Shown: positions 42,677 through 51,595, numbered from the stretch's first letter. The stretch: DNA of 64,000 nt from CBDDIP01 sp965229005 (GCA_965229005.1 CBDDIP010000001.1:496001-560000); one strand, 5' to 3'. Numbers and translations: made by a program. The notes: generated from the letters alone by a model not told the origin.

Positions 42677-43590
42677 CGCCGCTCCCGCAGTCGAGGATCG
42701 AGGATCTCCTCGAGCGCCCGCCCGCACAGCGTGAAGGCGAGCACGACGACGACGATGCCCAAACCGGCGGGCAGGTAGTACCACCACGCCTCGCGGCCGA
42801 TGGCGCCGGCCTCGAAGGACTCCTGCAGCGTCTTGCCCCACGACGCCCGGCTCGGGTCGCCGAGTCCGAGGAACGCCAACGTCGTCTCGGTGAGGATCGA
42901 GATCGGGACGGCGAGCGTGGCGTTGGCGAGGATCAGTGGCGCGACGTTGGGGAGGATGTGGCGGCGGATGATGCGCCCCTTGCCGGCACCGAGTGAGCGA
43001 GCGCGATCGACGAACAGCCGCTCGCGCACGGTGAGCACCTGCGCTCGGAGCAGACGCGCGGTCGACGGCCAGGAGGTGATGCCGATGACGACGATGACGT
43101 TCTTCAACGACGGACCGAGCACCTGCGCGAGCACGATCGCCAGCGGCAGGAAGGGGATGACCAGGAACCAGTCGGTGATCCGCATCAGCGTTGCGTCCAC
43201 CCACTTGCCGGCGACCCCGGCGACGATGCCGATGATGCTGCCGATGGCGATGGTCAGGACACTGGCGGCGAAGCCCACGATCAGGCTGACCCGCGAACCC
43301 CACACGAAGTTGGCGAACACGTCGCGGCCGAGGTTGTCCGTGCCGAACCAGAACGTGCCGCCGGGATGCGCCCAGGTCGGGTTGTCGTTGAGCACGCTCA
43401 GCCGGCCCTCGTCGGCGATGAGCGGGGCGAAGACCGCCATCAGCACCACGAGGAGGAGCACGCTGAACCCGGCCAGGGCGAGGCGGTCGCGACGGAACAG
43501 TCCCCACGACACGGCGAACGAACGGCGGCGACGCGACCACGTCACCGACCGCAGCGTCGGGATCTTGCCGGTGGGAAGCGCCGTGCTCAT
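42673..43590 (-). CDS. oppC: Peptide ABC transporter permease (OppC type)
   Basis: A 305-aa inner-membrane permease. An N-terminal TM helix (LALAGFSVLLLVVLMAVFAPL) is followed by the BPD_transp_1 domain with about five more TM helices. The NTFWFGTDNLGRDVF-like stretch (HPGGTFWFGTDNLGRD) and the EAA-type cytoplasmic loop (ARSLGAGKGRIIRRHILPN) are diagnostic for OppC/DppC. Overlaps its neighbours on both sides by 4 bases. Confidence 0.92.
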   Translation of the reverse strand: MSTALPTGKIPTLRSVTWSRRRRSFAVSWGLFRRDRLALAGFSVLLLVVLMAVFAPLIADEGRLSVLNDNPTWAHPGGTFWFGTDNLGRDVFANFVWGSRVSLIVGFAASVLTIAIGSIIGIVAGVAGKWVDATLMRITDWFLVIPFLPLAIVLAQVLGPSLKNVIVVIGITSWPSTARLLRAQVLTVRERLFVDRARSLGAGKGRIIRRHILPNVAPLILANATLAVPISILTETTLAFLGLGDPSRASWGKTLQESFEAGAIGREAWWYYLPAGLGIVVVVLAFTLCGRALEEILDPRLRERR

Positions 43591-44555
43591 GTGCGACGCA
43601 CTCGCGGGTCGAGGTAGCCGTAGAGGAGATCGGCGATCAGGTTGGCGACGATGACCGCCGCGCTGAACAGCAGGAAGAGGCCCTGCAGCATCGGCAGGTC
43701 AGGGCCACGGATCGCGTCGGCCGTGCGCAACCCGAGGCCGGGCCACGAGAAGATCGACTCGACCGCGATCGCCCCGGACAGCACGAAGCCGAAGTTCAAC
43801 GCGGAAAGGCTGACCACCGGGAGCATCGCGTTCGGGACGGCGTGTCGCCGTCTGACCAACCGGTCGGCGAGCCCCTTCGCGCGGGCCAGCGTGAGGTAGT
43901 CCTCGCGTGAGCTGTCGATCACCGATGCGCGGGTGACGATGAAGTACTCACCGATGTAGGCCAACGTCAAGGTCAGGCACGGCAGCACCATGTGGTGCGC
44001 TCGATCGAGGAAGAGACTGAGCCCGCTCGCGCTCGTGCCCGCATCCTCGTAGCCACCGGTTGGGAACAGGTGGAACTTGAACGAGAGGAAGCCGAGCAGC
44101 AACATGCCGAGCCAGAAGTCCGGAACCGAGTACGTGAACATGCTGCCCGACGTCATCGCCACGTCCTTCGGCGAACCGCGCGACCAGGCCGCGCTGATGC
44201 CCAGCCACACTCCGATCACCATCGACAGCGTCGTCGACAGCCCGACCAGCCAGATCGTCGGCCACAACGCATCAGCGATCTCGCTCGTCACCGGTCTGCT
44301 GGTCTCGATGGAGATCCCCAGGTTGCCGGTGACCGTCTCGCGCACGAACTTGCCGAACTGCACGATCTGCGGTTGATCCAGGCCGAAGCGCTCCTCCAAC
44401 CTGGCGATCTGCTGATCGGTGAGGTTGCGACCGCGGAACATCGACTCGATCGGGTTGTCCTGCACGACGCGGAACAGGAAGAAGTTGACCACCAGCACGA
44501 ACAGCAACGTCGCGACAGCACCGGCAACCTTGCCCGCGACGAAGCGGGCGGACAC
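43587..44555 (-). CDS. oppB: Peptide ABC transporter permease (OppB type)
   Basis: A 322-aa inner-membrane permease. N-terminal TM (VAGAVATLLFVLVVNFFLFRVV), the typical LTDQQIARLEERFGLDQP loop, and a BPD_transp_1 domain with the EAA loop (LARAKGLADRLVRRRHAVPN) are present. GTG 44555 starts 7 bases after the stop of the binding-protein gene and gives the normal family N-terminus. Pairs with OppC to form the channel. Confidence 0.9.
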   Translation of the reverse strand: MSARFVAGKVAGAVATLLFVLVVNFFLFRVVQDNPIESMFRGRNLTDQQIARLEERFGLDQPQIVQFGKFVRETVTGNLGISIETSRPVTSEIADALWPTIWLVGLSTTLSMVIGVWLGISAAWSRGSPKDVAMTSGSMFTYSVPDFWLGMLLLGFLSFKFHLFPTGGYEDAGTSASGLSLFLDRAHHMVLPCLTLTLAYIGEYFIVTRASVIDSSREDYLTLARAKGLADRLVRRRHAVPNAMLPVVSLSALNFGFVLSGAIAVESIFSWPGLGLRTADAIRGPDLPMLQGLFLLFSAAVIVANLIADLLYGYLDPRVRRT

Positions 44556-44562
44556 GAGTGGG

Positions 44563-46371
44563 CTACTCCCGCTCGTCAGCCGTCGAACGGCGACGGGTGG
44601 CGAGGAAGATCGCACCACCCACGATGACGACACCGGCGGCGATCAACCCAATGATCAATCCGGTCGAGATGCCATCGTCGCTGCTGCCACCACCACCGAC
44701 CGGAACGAGGTTGGCGTAGGTGGGCGACGTGTTCGTGAACAGCACCGGACCGGTGTCGGCGGGTTGCTTGGTCCAACCGCTGAAACGATCGGTGCGGTAG
44801 GCCTGGAGGTCCGGGTCCTGCAGGAGCACCACGTACGTGCTGTTCGTGTAGAAGTAGGTGATCATCTCCTTCACGATCTCGTGTCGCTTGGCGGGATCCA
44901 GCTCCACCTTCTGCTGCAGGTACAGCTCGTCGTAGTGCGGGTCGGACCAGTTGGCGTCGTTGTAACCGCACTCGTCGGCGTTCGTGGTCACCTGATCCGT
45001 GGTGAAGTACGACAGCTGGGTGTCGGGGTCGACGAACGGCGTCCAGCCCCACACGAACAGGTCGTAGGTGCCGGCACACACCTCGCTGCCGAGCTGTGAG
45101 TCGTCGAACACCGAGATGGTCGTGCCGATGCCCACCGCCTTCAGGTACTCGCCGACCAGCTCGCTGATGGCCGGCTCGTTCTCGCTCTCACTGCGCTGCG
45201 CGTAGCGCAACACGAGGTCGTTGCCGTCCGGGTCCTCGCGGACGCCGTCGCCGTTGGTGTCGACGTAGCCGGCCGCGTCGAGGAGCTTGTTCGCCTCATC
45301 GGGGTCGTAGTTCAACTGGTCGGCGGCGGGGATCTCCGGCTGCCAGCTGGCATCCGGCGACACCGACAGCGTCGTTCCCACCTTGCCGAGCTTCAGCGCG
45401 ACCTTCTCGTAGATCGCGTTGCGATCGATGGCCAGCGCGATGGCGTGGCGCACGTCGAGGTTCTGCAGCGCCGGGTTGCCATCGCCAATGCCGCCCGCGT
45501 TGCCGTTCATCGCCAACTCGGTGAAGCCGCCCTGCAGCCCAACGACGGTGACGATGCCGGACTTGCCGTCGAGCAGCTCCATCGAGCTCGCCGAGAGGTT
45601 GTGGGCGGCGTCGATCTCACCTTGTTCGAGCGCCGACGACATCGCGTCGCCGTTGGTGACGATCCGGTAGACGATCTGGTCGATCGGCGGCTTCTTGCCC
45701 TCCCACCCGTAGTACGACGGGTTGACCTTCATCGTCCAGGACTGGTTGGCCTTGTGCTCGGCCAACGTGAACGGGCCACTCCCGACACCATCGGTGCCCT
45801 CGTAGGTGGCCAGCGCGTCGGCATCGATGCTCTCGTAGATGTGCTTGGGAACGATGTAGACGTCCATCGTCGGCAGCTTCGGGTCCGGTACCGACGACGT
45901 GATCTCGACCGTGCGCGCGTCGATCGCCTTGGCGTCCAGGTTGCCGGTGACCGACGAGTGGTTGTACCAAGCCTCGTCACGGCTGCGGTTGATCGTGTAG
46001 ACGACGTCGTCGGCAGTCAGCGGCTGACCATCGCTCCAGGTGAGTCCGTCGCGCAGCTTGTACGTGTAGGTGAGACCGTCAGCGCTCCCCTCCCAGCTCT
46101 CGGCAAGGCCGGGGATGGTGTGGAAGTCGTCGGCCGCCTTGTCGGTGAGGGTCGCGAACTGCAGGTTCCACAGCTCGTACGCCGACACCGTGTATCCAAC
46201 CGTGACGTTGGCGCTGTCGACGTCTTGCGTGACACCGATGGTGAGCGTGACGTTCGTCGTCGGCGGCGTGGTCGCACCCGCGCTGTGCGTTCCGACGGCG
46301 ATCGACGTCACGCCGAGCACTCCAACAGCCATCACGCTGCGCCATCCACGCCGCCCAAACACTTGCCTCAT
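44563..46371 (-). CDS. oppA: Peptide-binding protein of ABC importer (SBP_bac_5), C-terminally anchored
   Basis: A 602-aa extracellular solute-binding protein of the peptide/nickel family (SBP_bac_5), with GLAESWEGSADGLTYTYKLRDG and GVGSGPFTLAEHK as landmarks. It has a Sec-type signal peptide (AxA near residue 33) but no lipobox Cys. Instead the C-terminus carries a Gly/Ser linker and a TM helix (ISTGLIIGLIAAGVVIVGGA, ~570-592) followed by a basic tail RRRSTADERE, so it seems tethered by its C-terminus. A calcium-loop-like DTNGDGVRE segment is present. GGGGGG just before ATG 46371 may serve as the ribosome binding site. Confidence 0.88.
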   Translation of the reverse strand: MRQVFGRRGWRSVMAVGVLGVTSIAVGTHSAGATTPPTTNVTLTIGVTQDVDSANVTVGYTVSAYELWNLQFATLTDKAADDFHTIPGLAESWEGSADGLTYTYKLRDGLTWSDGQPLTADDVVYTINRSRDEAWYNHSSVTGNLDAKAIDARTVEITSSVPDPKLPTMDVYIVPKHIYESIDADALATYEGTDGVGSGPFTLAEHKANQSWTMKVNPSYYGWEGKKPPIDQIVYRIVTNGDAMSSALEQGEIDAAHNLSASSMELLDGKSGIVTVVGLQGGFTELAMNGNAGGIGDGNPALQNLDVRHAIALAIDRNAIYEKVALKLGKVGTTLSVSPDASWQPEIPAADQLNYDPDEANKLLDAAGYVDTNGDGVREDPDGNDLVLRYAQRSESENEPAISELVGEYLKAVGIGTTISVFDDSQLGSEVCAGTYDLFVWGWTPFVDPDTQLSYFTTDQVTTNADECGYNDANWSDPHYDELYLQQKVELDPAKRHEIVKEMITYFYTNSTYVVLLQDPDLQAYRTDRFSGWTKQPADTGPVLFTNTSPTYANLVPVGGGGSSDDGISTGLIIGLIAAGVVIVGGAIFLATRRRSTADERE

Positions 46372-46407
46372 GGTCCCCCCGAGAGCTGTCTTCGTCGTTC
46401 GCTCGGC

Positions 46408-46413
46408 ACCCTA
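46408..46413 (-). promoter_or_regulatory. -10 box of opp operon
   Basis: TAGGGT on the minus strand about 36 bases before ATG 46371, leaving a short leader that contains a G-rich ribosome-binding stretch, unlike the leaderless units nearby. Confidence 0.4.
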
Positions 46414-46425
46414 CTCGCGAGGTTT

Positions 46426-46449
46426 CGGGCGCCCGGAACGGACGTTCCG
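46426..46449 (-). promoter_or_regulatory. Palindromes upstream of opp promoter
   Basis: CGGGCGCCCG (46426-46435) is directly followed by CGGAACG-GA-CGTTCCG (46434-46449, 7 bp arms). They lie over and upstream of the expected -35 region of the opp promoter and just after the S9 peptidase stop, so they may be an operator, a terminator, or both. Confidence 0.4.
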
Positions 46450-46485
46450 ATGTGGCGGTGAAGATCTCGTGTCCGGGCTGTCTGG

Positions 46486-48321
46486 CTACATCAGGTACCA
46501 GTCGAGGAACCGCTCGAGTCGCTCGTAGAAGTCGATCATCGGCGCGCTGCGCAGCAGGCCGTGCGCCTCCGTCGGGTAGGTGACGTACTGGAACGTCTTG
46601 CCGAGGCGGCGCAACGCTTCGACGAGCTCCTCCGACTGCGCGGGGTTGACGCGGTCGTCCTGCTCGCCGTGGGCGACGAGGATCGGCACCTGGGCCTGAT
46701 CGATGCGGTGGATCGGCGAGCCGTTGCGGTAGGCAACCCGATCGTCCTGCGGCCGGCGCATCATCCGCTCGAGATCGAGGCGGCCCCCGCGATCGCCCTG
46801 CGCCCATGAGGTGACGATGTCGCAGTCGCCGTACTTGGCGACCGCGGCGCGGTAGCGGTGCTGCGGATCGTCGACGACGCTGCACAGCGCCATGTAGCTG
46901 CCGTAGCTGCTGCCGAAGATGGCGACGCGCGACGCGTCGACCCAGCCGAGCGTGGCGAGGAAGTCGTGTGCGGCGAGGCAGTCCTTGGTGTCGTCGACGC
47001 CCCACACGCCATGGTCGGCGCGCTCGTGCTCACGGCCGTAGGACGTCGAGCCACGGAAGTTGATCGCCAGCCACGCGTAGCCCTTGTCGATGAAGCGCTG
47101 CGCCGGGCCGTCCCATTCGTCGCCGTACAGCGAGGTCGGCCCGCCGTGCGGGTAGACGACGGCTGGGAACGGGCCGTCGCCCTCGGGGCGGAACAGGAAC
47201 GCGGGGATCATCCGGCCGTCGAACGATGGGAACCAGACGTGCTCCGGGGCTCGGTGCGGCGCGGCGGTGATGGCGGCCGGGGTCGGTGCGAACAGGACCG
47301 TTTGCGTGCCATCGGGCTGGACACGCACCAACCTCGGGGCAACCGCATGCGACTCGTGCGCGGCGACGACCGCGCCGTCGGGCAGCACGCACGGCGAGCT
47401 CCACGTGCCACCTTCCGCGAGAAGGGTGACCGCGCCGGTGGCGACGTCGACGCGCACGAGATCGCTGACGCCGTGCCGAGTTCGGATCGCCGTGATCGTG
47501 GCGCCGTCGGCATGCCAGACGAGGTCGCTGAAGTCAGCTGCATCGCTCGTCAGCTGTCGCGGCTCGCCGCGGTCGACTTCCACCTCGAACACCTCGTACC
47601 AACCAGGTGCCTCGCAGCTGAACGCGATCCGCGCGCCGTCGGGCGACCAGGCCGGGCCGCGAGCGTGCATCGACTCGAACGAAGCCGCCGTCGTCGTCGC
47701 ACCGCCGGCAACGTCGACGACGATGATCTCGCTGCAGTTGAGGTCGTCGAACGGGTGGAAGGCGAAGGCGATTCGCTCACCATCGGGCGACGGCTCGGGG
47801 CCGACGACATCGCCTTCGCTCGTGTACAGGACGGACGGCCACCGATCGTCGACGGCGAACGTGACGAGCACGCTGCGCTCGTCGCGTTCGACGACGGCAC
47901 TGATGCGGCCGTGCGCGATGAAGGCCGGCGAGGACGCTTCGATCAGCGCCGTGGGGCCGCCGCCGGCTGCGGCGATCGCTTGCAGCGTGCCGCGGTGGTT
48001 GAACACGATCGTGGTGCCGTCCGTCGACCACGCCGGCACGTCGTCTTCCCACGACGGCGCCGGATCGCGGATCGTGGAGATGCGGCCGGGCTGGCAACCG
48101 GCGACGGGCATCGTCCACACGTCGCTGCTGCCGTCGCGATCGAGCGTGAACAGGATCGTGCTGCCGTCGGGCGACAGGCGCGGGTGACGCGGTCGTTCGG
48201 TGGCGGCGATGTCTGCCAGGCGCCAGTGCTTCGCCGGCGGAGCGTCGGGGCGCTTGGCAGGAACCGGGATGCCGCCGTGCTCGTCCTTGCCGATCCAGAA
48301 GCGGTGCGGGATCTCAGCCAT
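46486..48321 (-). CDS. S9-family peptidase (prolyl oligopeptidase/acylaminoacyl-peptidase type)
   Basis: A 611-aa cytosolic serine peptidase. Residues ~30-350 form the beta-propeller gate (repeats such as PRLSPDGSTILFTLDRDG, PAWSPDGARIAFS). The C-terminal alpha/beta-hydrolase has nucleophile Ser in IFGSSYGSYMAL, Asp in LVAHGEQDDRVNP and His in TYPTEAHGLL. The family cleaves short peptides. It lies directly upstream of the peptide importer on the same strand and divergent from an aminopeptidase, so it probably degrades imported peptides (inference). Start ATG 48321 follows TAGTGT by 10 bases. Confidence 0.9.
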   Translation of the reverse strand: MAEIPHRFWIGKDEHGGIPVPAKRPDAPPAKHWRLADIAATERPRHPRLSPDGSTILFTLDRDGSSDVWTMPVAGCQPGRISTIRDPAPSWEDDVPAWSTDGTTIVFNHRGTLQAIAAAGGGPTALIEASSPAFIAHGRISAVVERDERSVLVTFAVDDRWPSVLYTSEGDVVGPEPSPDGERIAFAFHPFDDLNCSEIIVVDVAGGATTTAASFESMHARGPAWSPDGARIAFSCEAPGWYEVFEVEVDRGEPRQLTSDAADFSDLVWHADGATITAIRTRHGVSDLVRVDVATGAVTLLAEGGTWSSPCVLPDGAVVAAHESHAVAPRLVRVQPDGTQTVLFAPTPAAITAAPHRAPEHVWFPSFDGRMIPAFLFRPEGDGPFPAVVYPHGGPTSLYGDEWDGPAQRFIDKGYAWLAINFRGSTSYGREHERADHGVWGVDDTKDCLAAHDFLATLGWVDASRVAIFGSSYGSYMALCSVVDDPQHRYRAAVAKYGDCDIVTSWAQGDRGGRLDLERMMRRPQDDRVAYRNGSPIHRIDQAQVPILVAHGEQDDRVNPAQSEELVEALRRLGKTFQYVTYPTEAHGLLRSAPMIDFYERLERFLDWYLM

Positions 48322-48331
48322 GCGTCTGGCG

Positions 48332-48337
48332 ACACTA
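48332..48337 (-). promoter_or_regulatory. -10 box of S9 peptidase gene
   Basis: TAGTGT on the minus strand, 10 bases before ATG 48321. Confidence 0.45.
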
Positions 48338-48348
48338 TTCGCGCCCCG

Positions 48349-48354
48349 TAGCGT
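48349..48354 (+). promoter_or_regulatory. -10 box of P1 peptidase gene
   Basis: TAGCGT, 8 bases before ATG 48363; divergent with the S9 peptidase promoter 12 bases away. Confidence 0.5.
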
Positions 48355-48362
48355 CACGCTCC

Positions 48363-49436
48363 ATGTCGTCGCCGATCGGTCCGCCAGCGCCCCGTCCGAC
48401 CGCTCGCGAGCTCGGCGTGGTCATGTCCTCCACGCTGCCCGGTCCCCTGAACGCGATCACTGATGTGCCTGGTGTGCGCGTCGGCCACGAGACGATCTGG
48501 CGTGATGGTGATGACGGCATCGCTCGGACCGGTGTCACGGCGATCGTTCCGGACGAGCTGGCGTCGATGTTCCATCGTCCGATGGCTGCGGGGGCGGCGG
48601 TGCTCAACGGTGCCGGCGAACTGACCGGCAGCTGGGAGATCGCCGAGTGGGGCGCGCTCGAAGCGCCGATCCTGCTCACCGGGACGGTGGCGGTCAGCCG
48701 GGCGCTCGACGGGTTGGCCGGGGCGATGATCGACTCGTCACCCGCTGTCGGCATCGAGGACTTCGTCATCCCCACCGTCGGAGAGTGCGACGACTCGTGG
48801 CTCGATGAAGCGCGACGGCGTTGGGTCACCGCCGAGACCGCGCGCGCGGCGATCGATGCGGCCGTCGGCGGACCCGTTCGCCAGGGCGCGATCGGCGCCG
48901 GCACGGGGATGATCACCTTCGATCGCAAGGCCGGCATCGGGACGTCCTCCCGAGTGGTCGACGGGCTCGGCACGGTCGGCGTGCTCGTGCTGTCCAACTT
49001 CGGGTCGCTCGAGCAGTTCCGCCTGCGCGGCCTGCACGTCGGCGAGCACCTGGAGCGTGTGCGCACTCGCCGCGATCCCGCGGGCAGTTGCATCGGCGTC
49101 GTCGCCACCGACATCCCGCTCACGCACCACCAGTGTGAGCGCGTCGCCGCTCGCGTCGGGCTCGGCCTCGCTCGGCTGGGTTCCGTCGGCCATCACGGCA
49201 GCGGCGAGATCTTCCTCGCCTTCAGCACGACCAACCGCAATGTCCGGCGGCCCGAGGGCATCCAGACGGTGTCGGTTCTGGGCGACGGATCGCTGAACCC
49301 GGTGTTCGAAGCGGTGGTCGACGCGACCGAGGAGGCGGTGCTCAACGCGCTCTTCTGCGCCGACACGGTGATCGGCCGCGACGGCAACGTCGCCCTCGGC
49401 CTCGAGGTCGACGAGGTGCTCAGCCTGCTGCGTTGA
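48363..49436 (+). CDS. P1-family peptidase (DmpA/BapA-like aminopeptidase)
   Basis: A 357-aa member of the self-cleaving P1 (DmpA) family of L-aminopeptidase/D-esterases and beta-aminopeptidases. N-terminal landmarks are ITDVPGVRVGHETI and GVTAIVP. The autoproteolytic Gly-Ser is visible at Gly241-Ser242 in DPAGSCIGVVATDIPLTHHQ, where Ser becomes the N-terminal nucleophile of the beta chain. It removes N-terminal residues from small or unusual peptides. Divergent from the S9 peptidase; its 3' end overlaps the MFS gene by 17 bases. Confidence 0.92.
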   Translation: MSSPIGPPAPRPTARELGVVMSSTLPGPLNAITDVPGVRVGHETIWRDGDDGIARTGVTAIVPDELASMFHRPMAAGAAVLNGAGELTGSWEIAEWGALEAPILLTGTVAVSRALDGLAGAMIDSSPAVGIEDFVIPTVGECDDSWLDEARRRWVTAETARAAIDAAVGGPVRQGAIGAGTGMITFDRKAGIGTSSRVVDGLGTVGVLVLSNFGSLEQFRLRGLHVGEHLERVRTRRDPAGSCIGVVATDIPLTHHQCERVAARVGLGLARLGSVGHHGSGEIFLAFSTTNRNVRRPEGIQTVSVLGDGSLNPVFEAVVDATEEAVLNALFCADTVIGRDGNVALGLEVDEVLSLLR

Positions 49437-50583
49437 ACAGGCCCCAACCGAGTGCCAGCGCGACACCGATTGCGCAGAGCCCGGCTCCGGCGACGTACGG
49501 GCTCCACACGCCGACGCGATCGAACATCAGACCGGCGAGTGGCGGGCCGGTCATCCGTCCGACTGCGGTGGCCGATTGCTGGAAGCCCAGCGCCTGCCCG
49601 CGTTGGTGCGCGGGCGCGTGCTTGGTGACCAGTGACGTGACCGACGGCGATGCGAATCCCTGCCCGAACGACAGGAGGACGAGGGCGATGATGAGCACGG
49701 CCCAGTTCTTGGCGAACGACATGGCGACCAACCCGAACGCCATCAGCACCAGCCCGTTGCGATAAATGGCCGGCACGCCGATGCGGTCGACGAGCCGGGC
49801 GTAGCCGCCCCCCTGGATGCCGACGAGCACCAGCCCGACGCCGAGGAACACGAGCGCCGACGAGCCCTCGTCGAGGCCGAAGCGGGCCTTGCCGAACAGC
49901 GAGAACGTGGCCTCGAAGGCGACGAAGGAGATCGTCGTGATCAGGCCGACGATGGCCAGTTGGCGGAGCACCGGGGTGCGTGGCAGCTCGACGTGCTCGC
50001 GCACCGCCGGCACCTCACGCTTGGTCTCCGGCAGTCGGATGAGCGCGGCGACGGCGTTGATCCCGGCCAGCGCGGCAGCGACGTAGAACGGCACGTGCGG
50101 CCCACCGAGCGCAGCGAGCCCGCCGAGCGCCGGTCCGAGCACGAAGCCGACGCCGAACGCCGCGCCGAGCATCCCGATCAGCTTCTCCCGCTGCTCCTCG
50201 GGGGCGATGTCGGCCACCGCGGCCTGGGCCACGGAGAGGCTGCCGCCGGACGCGCCGTCGATGATCCGGCCGGCGAACAGCAGCCACAGCACGTTCGCCG
50301 CGCCGGTGACGAAGCTGCCGACTGCCGTGCCGACGAGCGAGATGATGATCACCGGCTTGCGCCCGATGCGGTCGCTCAGCCGGCCGAGCAGGGGCGAGAA
50401 AACGAACTGGGCGAACGAGAACGCGGCGAACAGCAGGCCCACCTGCAGGCCCGACGCGCCGAACCGCTCGGCGTACCGACCGAGGATCGGCACGACGATG
50501 CCGAACCCCACCAGGTCCAGCGCGACGGTGGTCCAGATGGTCCAGTACCCCGGAGGCAGCGGCGCTCGATGACCCCGTGACAC
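49420..50583 (-). CDS. MFS transporter
   Basis: A 387-aa major-facilitator transporter with about twelve TM helices. The motif-A-like loop GRLSDRIGRKPVIIISL between TM2 and TM3 is typical of TetA/multidrug-type efflux members, and the second half begins near PRTPVLRQLAIVGLITTI. Start GTG 50583 gives a normal N-terminus (SRGHRAPLPPGYWTIW). Convergent overlap of 17 bases with the P1 peptidase gene. A copy of the nested palindrome separates it from the DUF559 gene. The substrate is unknown. Confidence 0.88.
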   Translation of the reverse strand: MSRGHRAPLPPGYWTIWTTVALDLVGFGIVVPILGRYAERFGASGLQVGLLFAAFSFAQFVFSPLLGRLSDRIGRKPVIIISLVGTAVGSFVTGAANVLWLLFAGRIIDGASGGSLSVAQAAVADIAPEEQREKLIGMLGAAFGVGFVLGPALGGLAALGGPHVPFYVAAALAGINAVAALIRLPETKREVPAVREHVELPRTPVLRQLAIVGLITTISFVAFEATFSLFGKARFGLDEGSSALVFLGVGLVLVGIQGGGYARLVDRIGVPAIYRNGLVLMAFGLVAMSFAKNWAVLIIALVLLSFGQGFASPSVTSLVTKHAPAHQRGQALGFQQSATAVGRMTGPPLAGLMFDRVGVWSPYVAGAGLCAIGVALALGWGLFNAAG

Positions 50584-50630
50584 GATCCCCCGTTCTACCC
50601 CACCCACCCCCGCGACCCCAAGATTCGAAC

Positions 50631-50683
50631 CGCTGGCAGCACATGTTGCCTCAGGGGCAACTTCTGGTGCCAGCGTCGGGTCA
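50631..50683. repeat. Nested palindrome, copy 1 (3' of DUF559 gene)
   Basis: A 53 bp unit with perfect outer arms CGCTGGCA (50631-50638) / TGCCAGCG (50668-50675) and perfect inner arms GTTGCC (50645-50650) / GGCAAC (50656-50661) around a 5-base loop. It ends in GGGTCA, whose TCA is the stop codon (minus strand) of the DUF559 gene. About 85% identical (45 of 53) and equal in length to copy 2. Confidence 0.85.
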
Positions 50684-51589
50684 GGCGACGAGCCGCAGGG
50701 TGGCGGTGAGCTGAGCCAGCACCCAGTCGGGGCGATATCGCACGTCGTCGTAGGTGAAGGTGAGGACACGACAGCCCTTCAGGAGCAACTCGGTGCGTCG
50801 CTGCGCATCCCGTTGCCGCTCCTGCCGGGTGGCGTGAGATCCATGGCCGTCGAGCTCAACGACGAGGTTGCCGGGAAAGAACGCGTCGACGCGGGCGACG
50901 ATCCGGGTCGCCGATCGGAACACGCGCTGCAGCTCAGGGCGCGACAGACCGCCCTCGCGGACGATCCGCAGGAAGCGTCGCTCGAGGTTGCTCTCGCCAC
51001 CCGCGTCGATGAGGACGTCGAGCAGCTGCCGGCTGCCGTTGACGCCGGACCGGTGTGCGGCGATCGCAGCGGTACGCAACCGTTGCTCGGACACGAGCCG
51101 CTTGCGTACGGCGGAGTCGATCGCTCGCTCCATCTCGCCGCGGCTGAACCCGAACAGCGGTGCCTCCAGGATGAGTCGCTGCGGTGCCAGCACGCGAAGC
51201 CCGTCGATGGTGACCAGATCGGATGAGCCCAACGGGCGACTCGTCGACCGAACCACAGCGGGGGACCGCCGACCACGCGCCGATCGCGGCACGATCAGCT
51301 CGACCCCCTCACCTCGAAACCCATCGAGTCCGAGCAGGTGCGCTCCGGTACGGCCGGCGACGAAGCCGTCCCCGCCGAGGTCGTGCATCCCACACCACAC
51401 ATCCCGGAGCCAGCTCGACGCCGAGCCGGTCAGCACGTAGGAGCGAGGACCGGCACGCAGGATCAGGCCGGCGTCGACCCAGCTCTTGCGTCGATGACGG
51501 TCGACGCCGGCGTGCTCGAGTTGGTCGAGGCTCACGGAACCGTGTTGGGCGGCGGCGAGCGATGAGGTGGTGAGGTAACGGGCATCCAT
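50681..51589 (-). CDS. AbiEi-like/DUF559 protein (Vsr-type nuclease fold)
   Basis: A 302-aa protein. The N-terminal ~80 residues (LTTSSLAAAQHGSVSLDQLEHAG... RRKSWVDAGLILRAGPRSYVLTG, shown in parts) resemble the winged-helix AbiEi antitoxin domain. The C-terminal ~100 residues form a DUF559 domain related to Vsr endonucleases, with the catalytic-type pattern LVVELDGHGSHATRQ...RDAQRRTELLLKGCRVLTFTYDDV (ELDG, H, RDxxR). No AbiEii toxin is adjacent. It is flanked on both sides by a 53 bp nested palindrome and inserted between cysS and the MFS gene. ATG 51589 has GATGAT 6 bases upstream. Target and biological role unknown. Confidence 0.8.
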   Translation of the reverse strand: MDARYLTTSSLAAAQHGSVSLDQLEHAGVDRHRRKSWVDAGLILRAGPRSYVLTGSASSWLRDVWCGMHDLGGDGFVAGRTGAHLLGLDGFRGEGVELIVPRSARGRRSPAVVRSTSRPLGSSDLVTIDGLRVLAPQRLILEAPLFGFSRGEMERAIDSAVRKRLVSEQRLRTAAIAAHRSGVNGSRQLLDVLIDAGGESNLERRFLRIVREGGLSRPELQRVFRSATRIVARVDAFFPGNLVVELDGHGSHATRQERQRDAQRRTELLLKGCRVLTFTYDDVRYRPDWVLAQLTATLRLVA

Positions 51590-51595
51590 CGCAGC

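Noticed and set aside
50622..50631. GATTCGAACC, which on the minus strand reads GGTTCGAATC like a tRNA T-loop
   Set aside because: The flanking 5-base arms (AGCGG and CTTGG) give only two pairs, and no acceptor or anticodon arms can be folded around it, so it is not a tRNA gene.
50681..51589. Complete AbiE type IV toxin-antitoxin pair
   Set aside because: Only the AbiEi-like N-terminal domain is present, fused to DUF559; no nucleotidyltransferase toxin (AbiEii) lies next to it.
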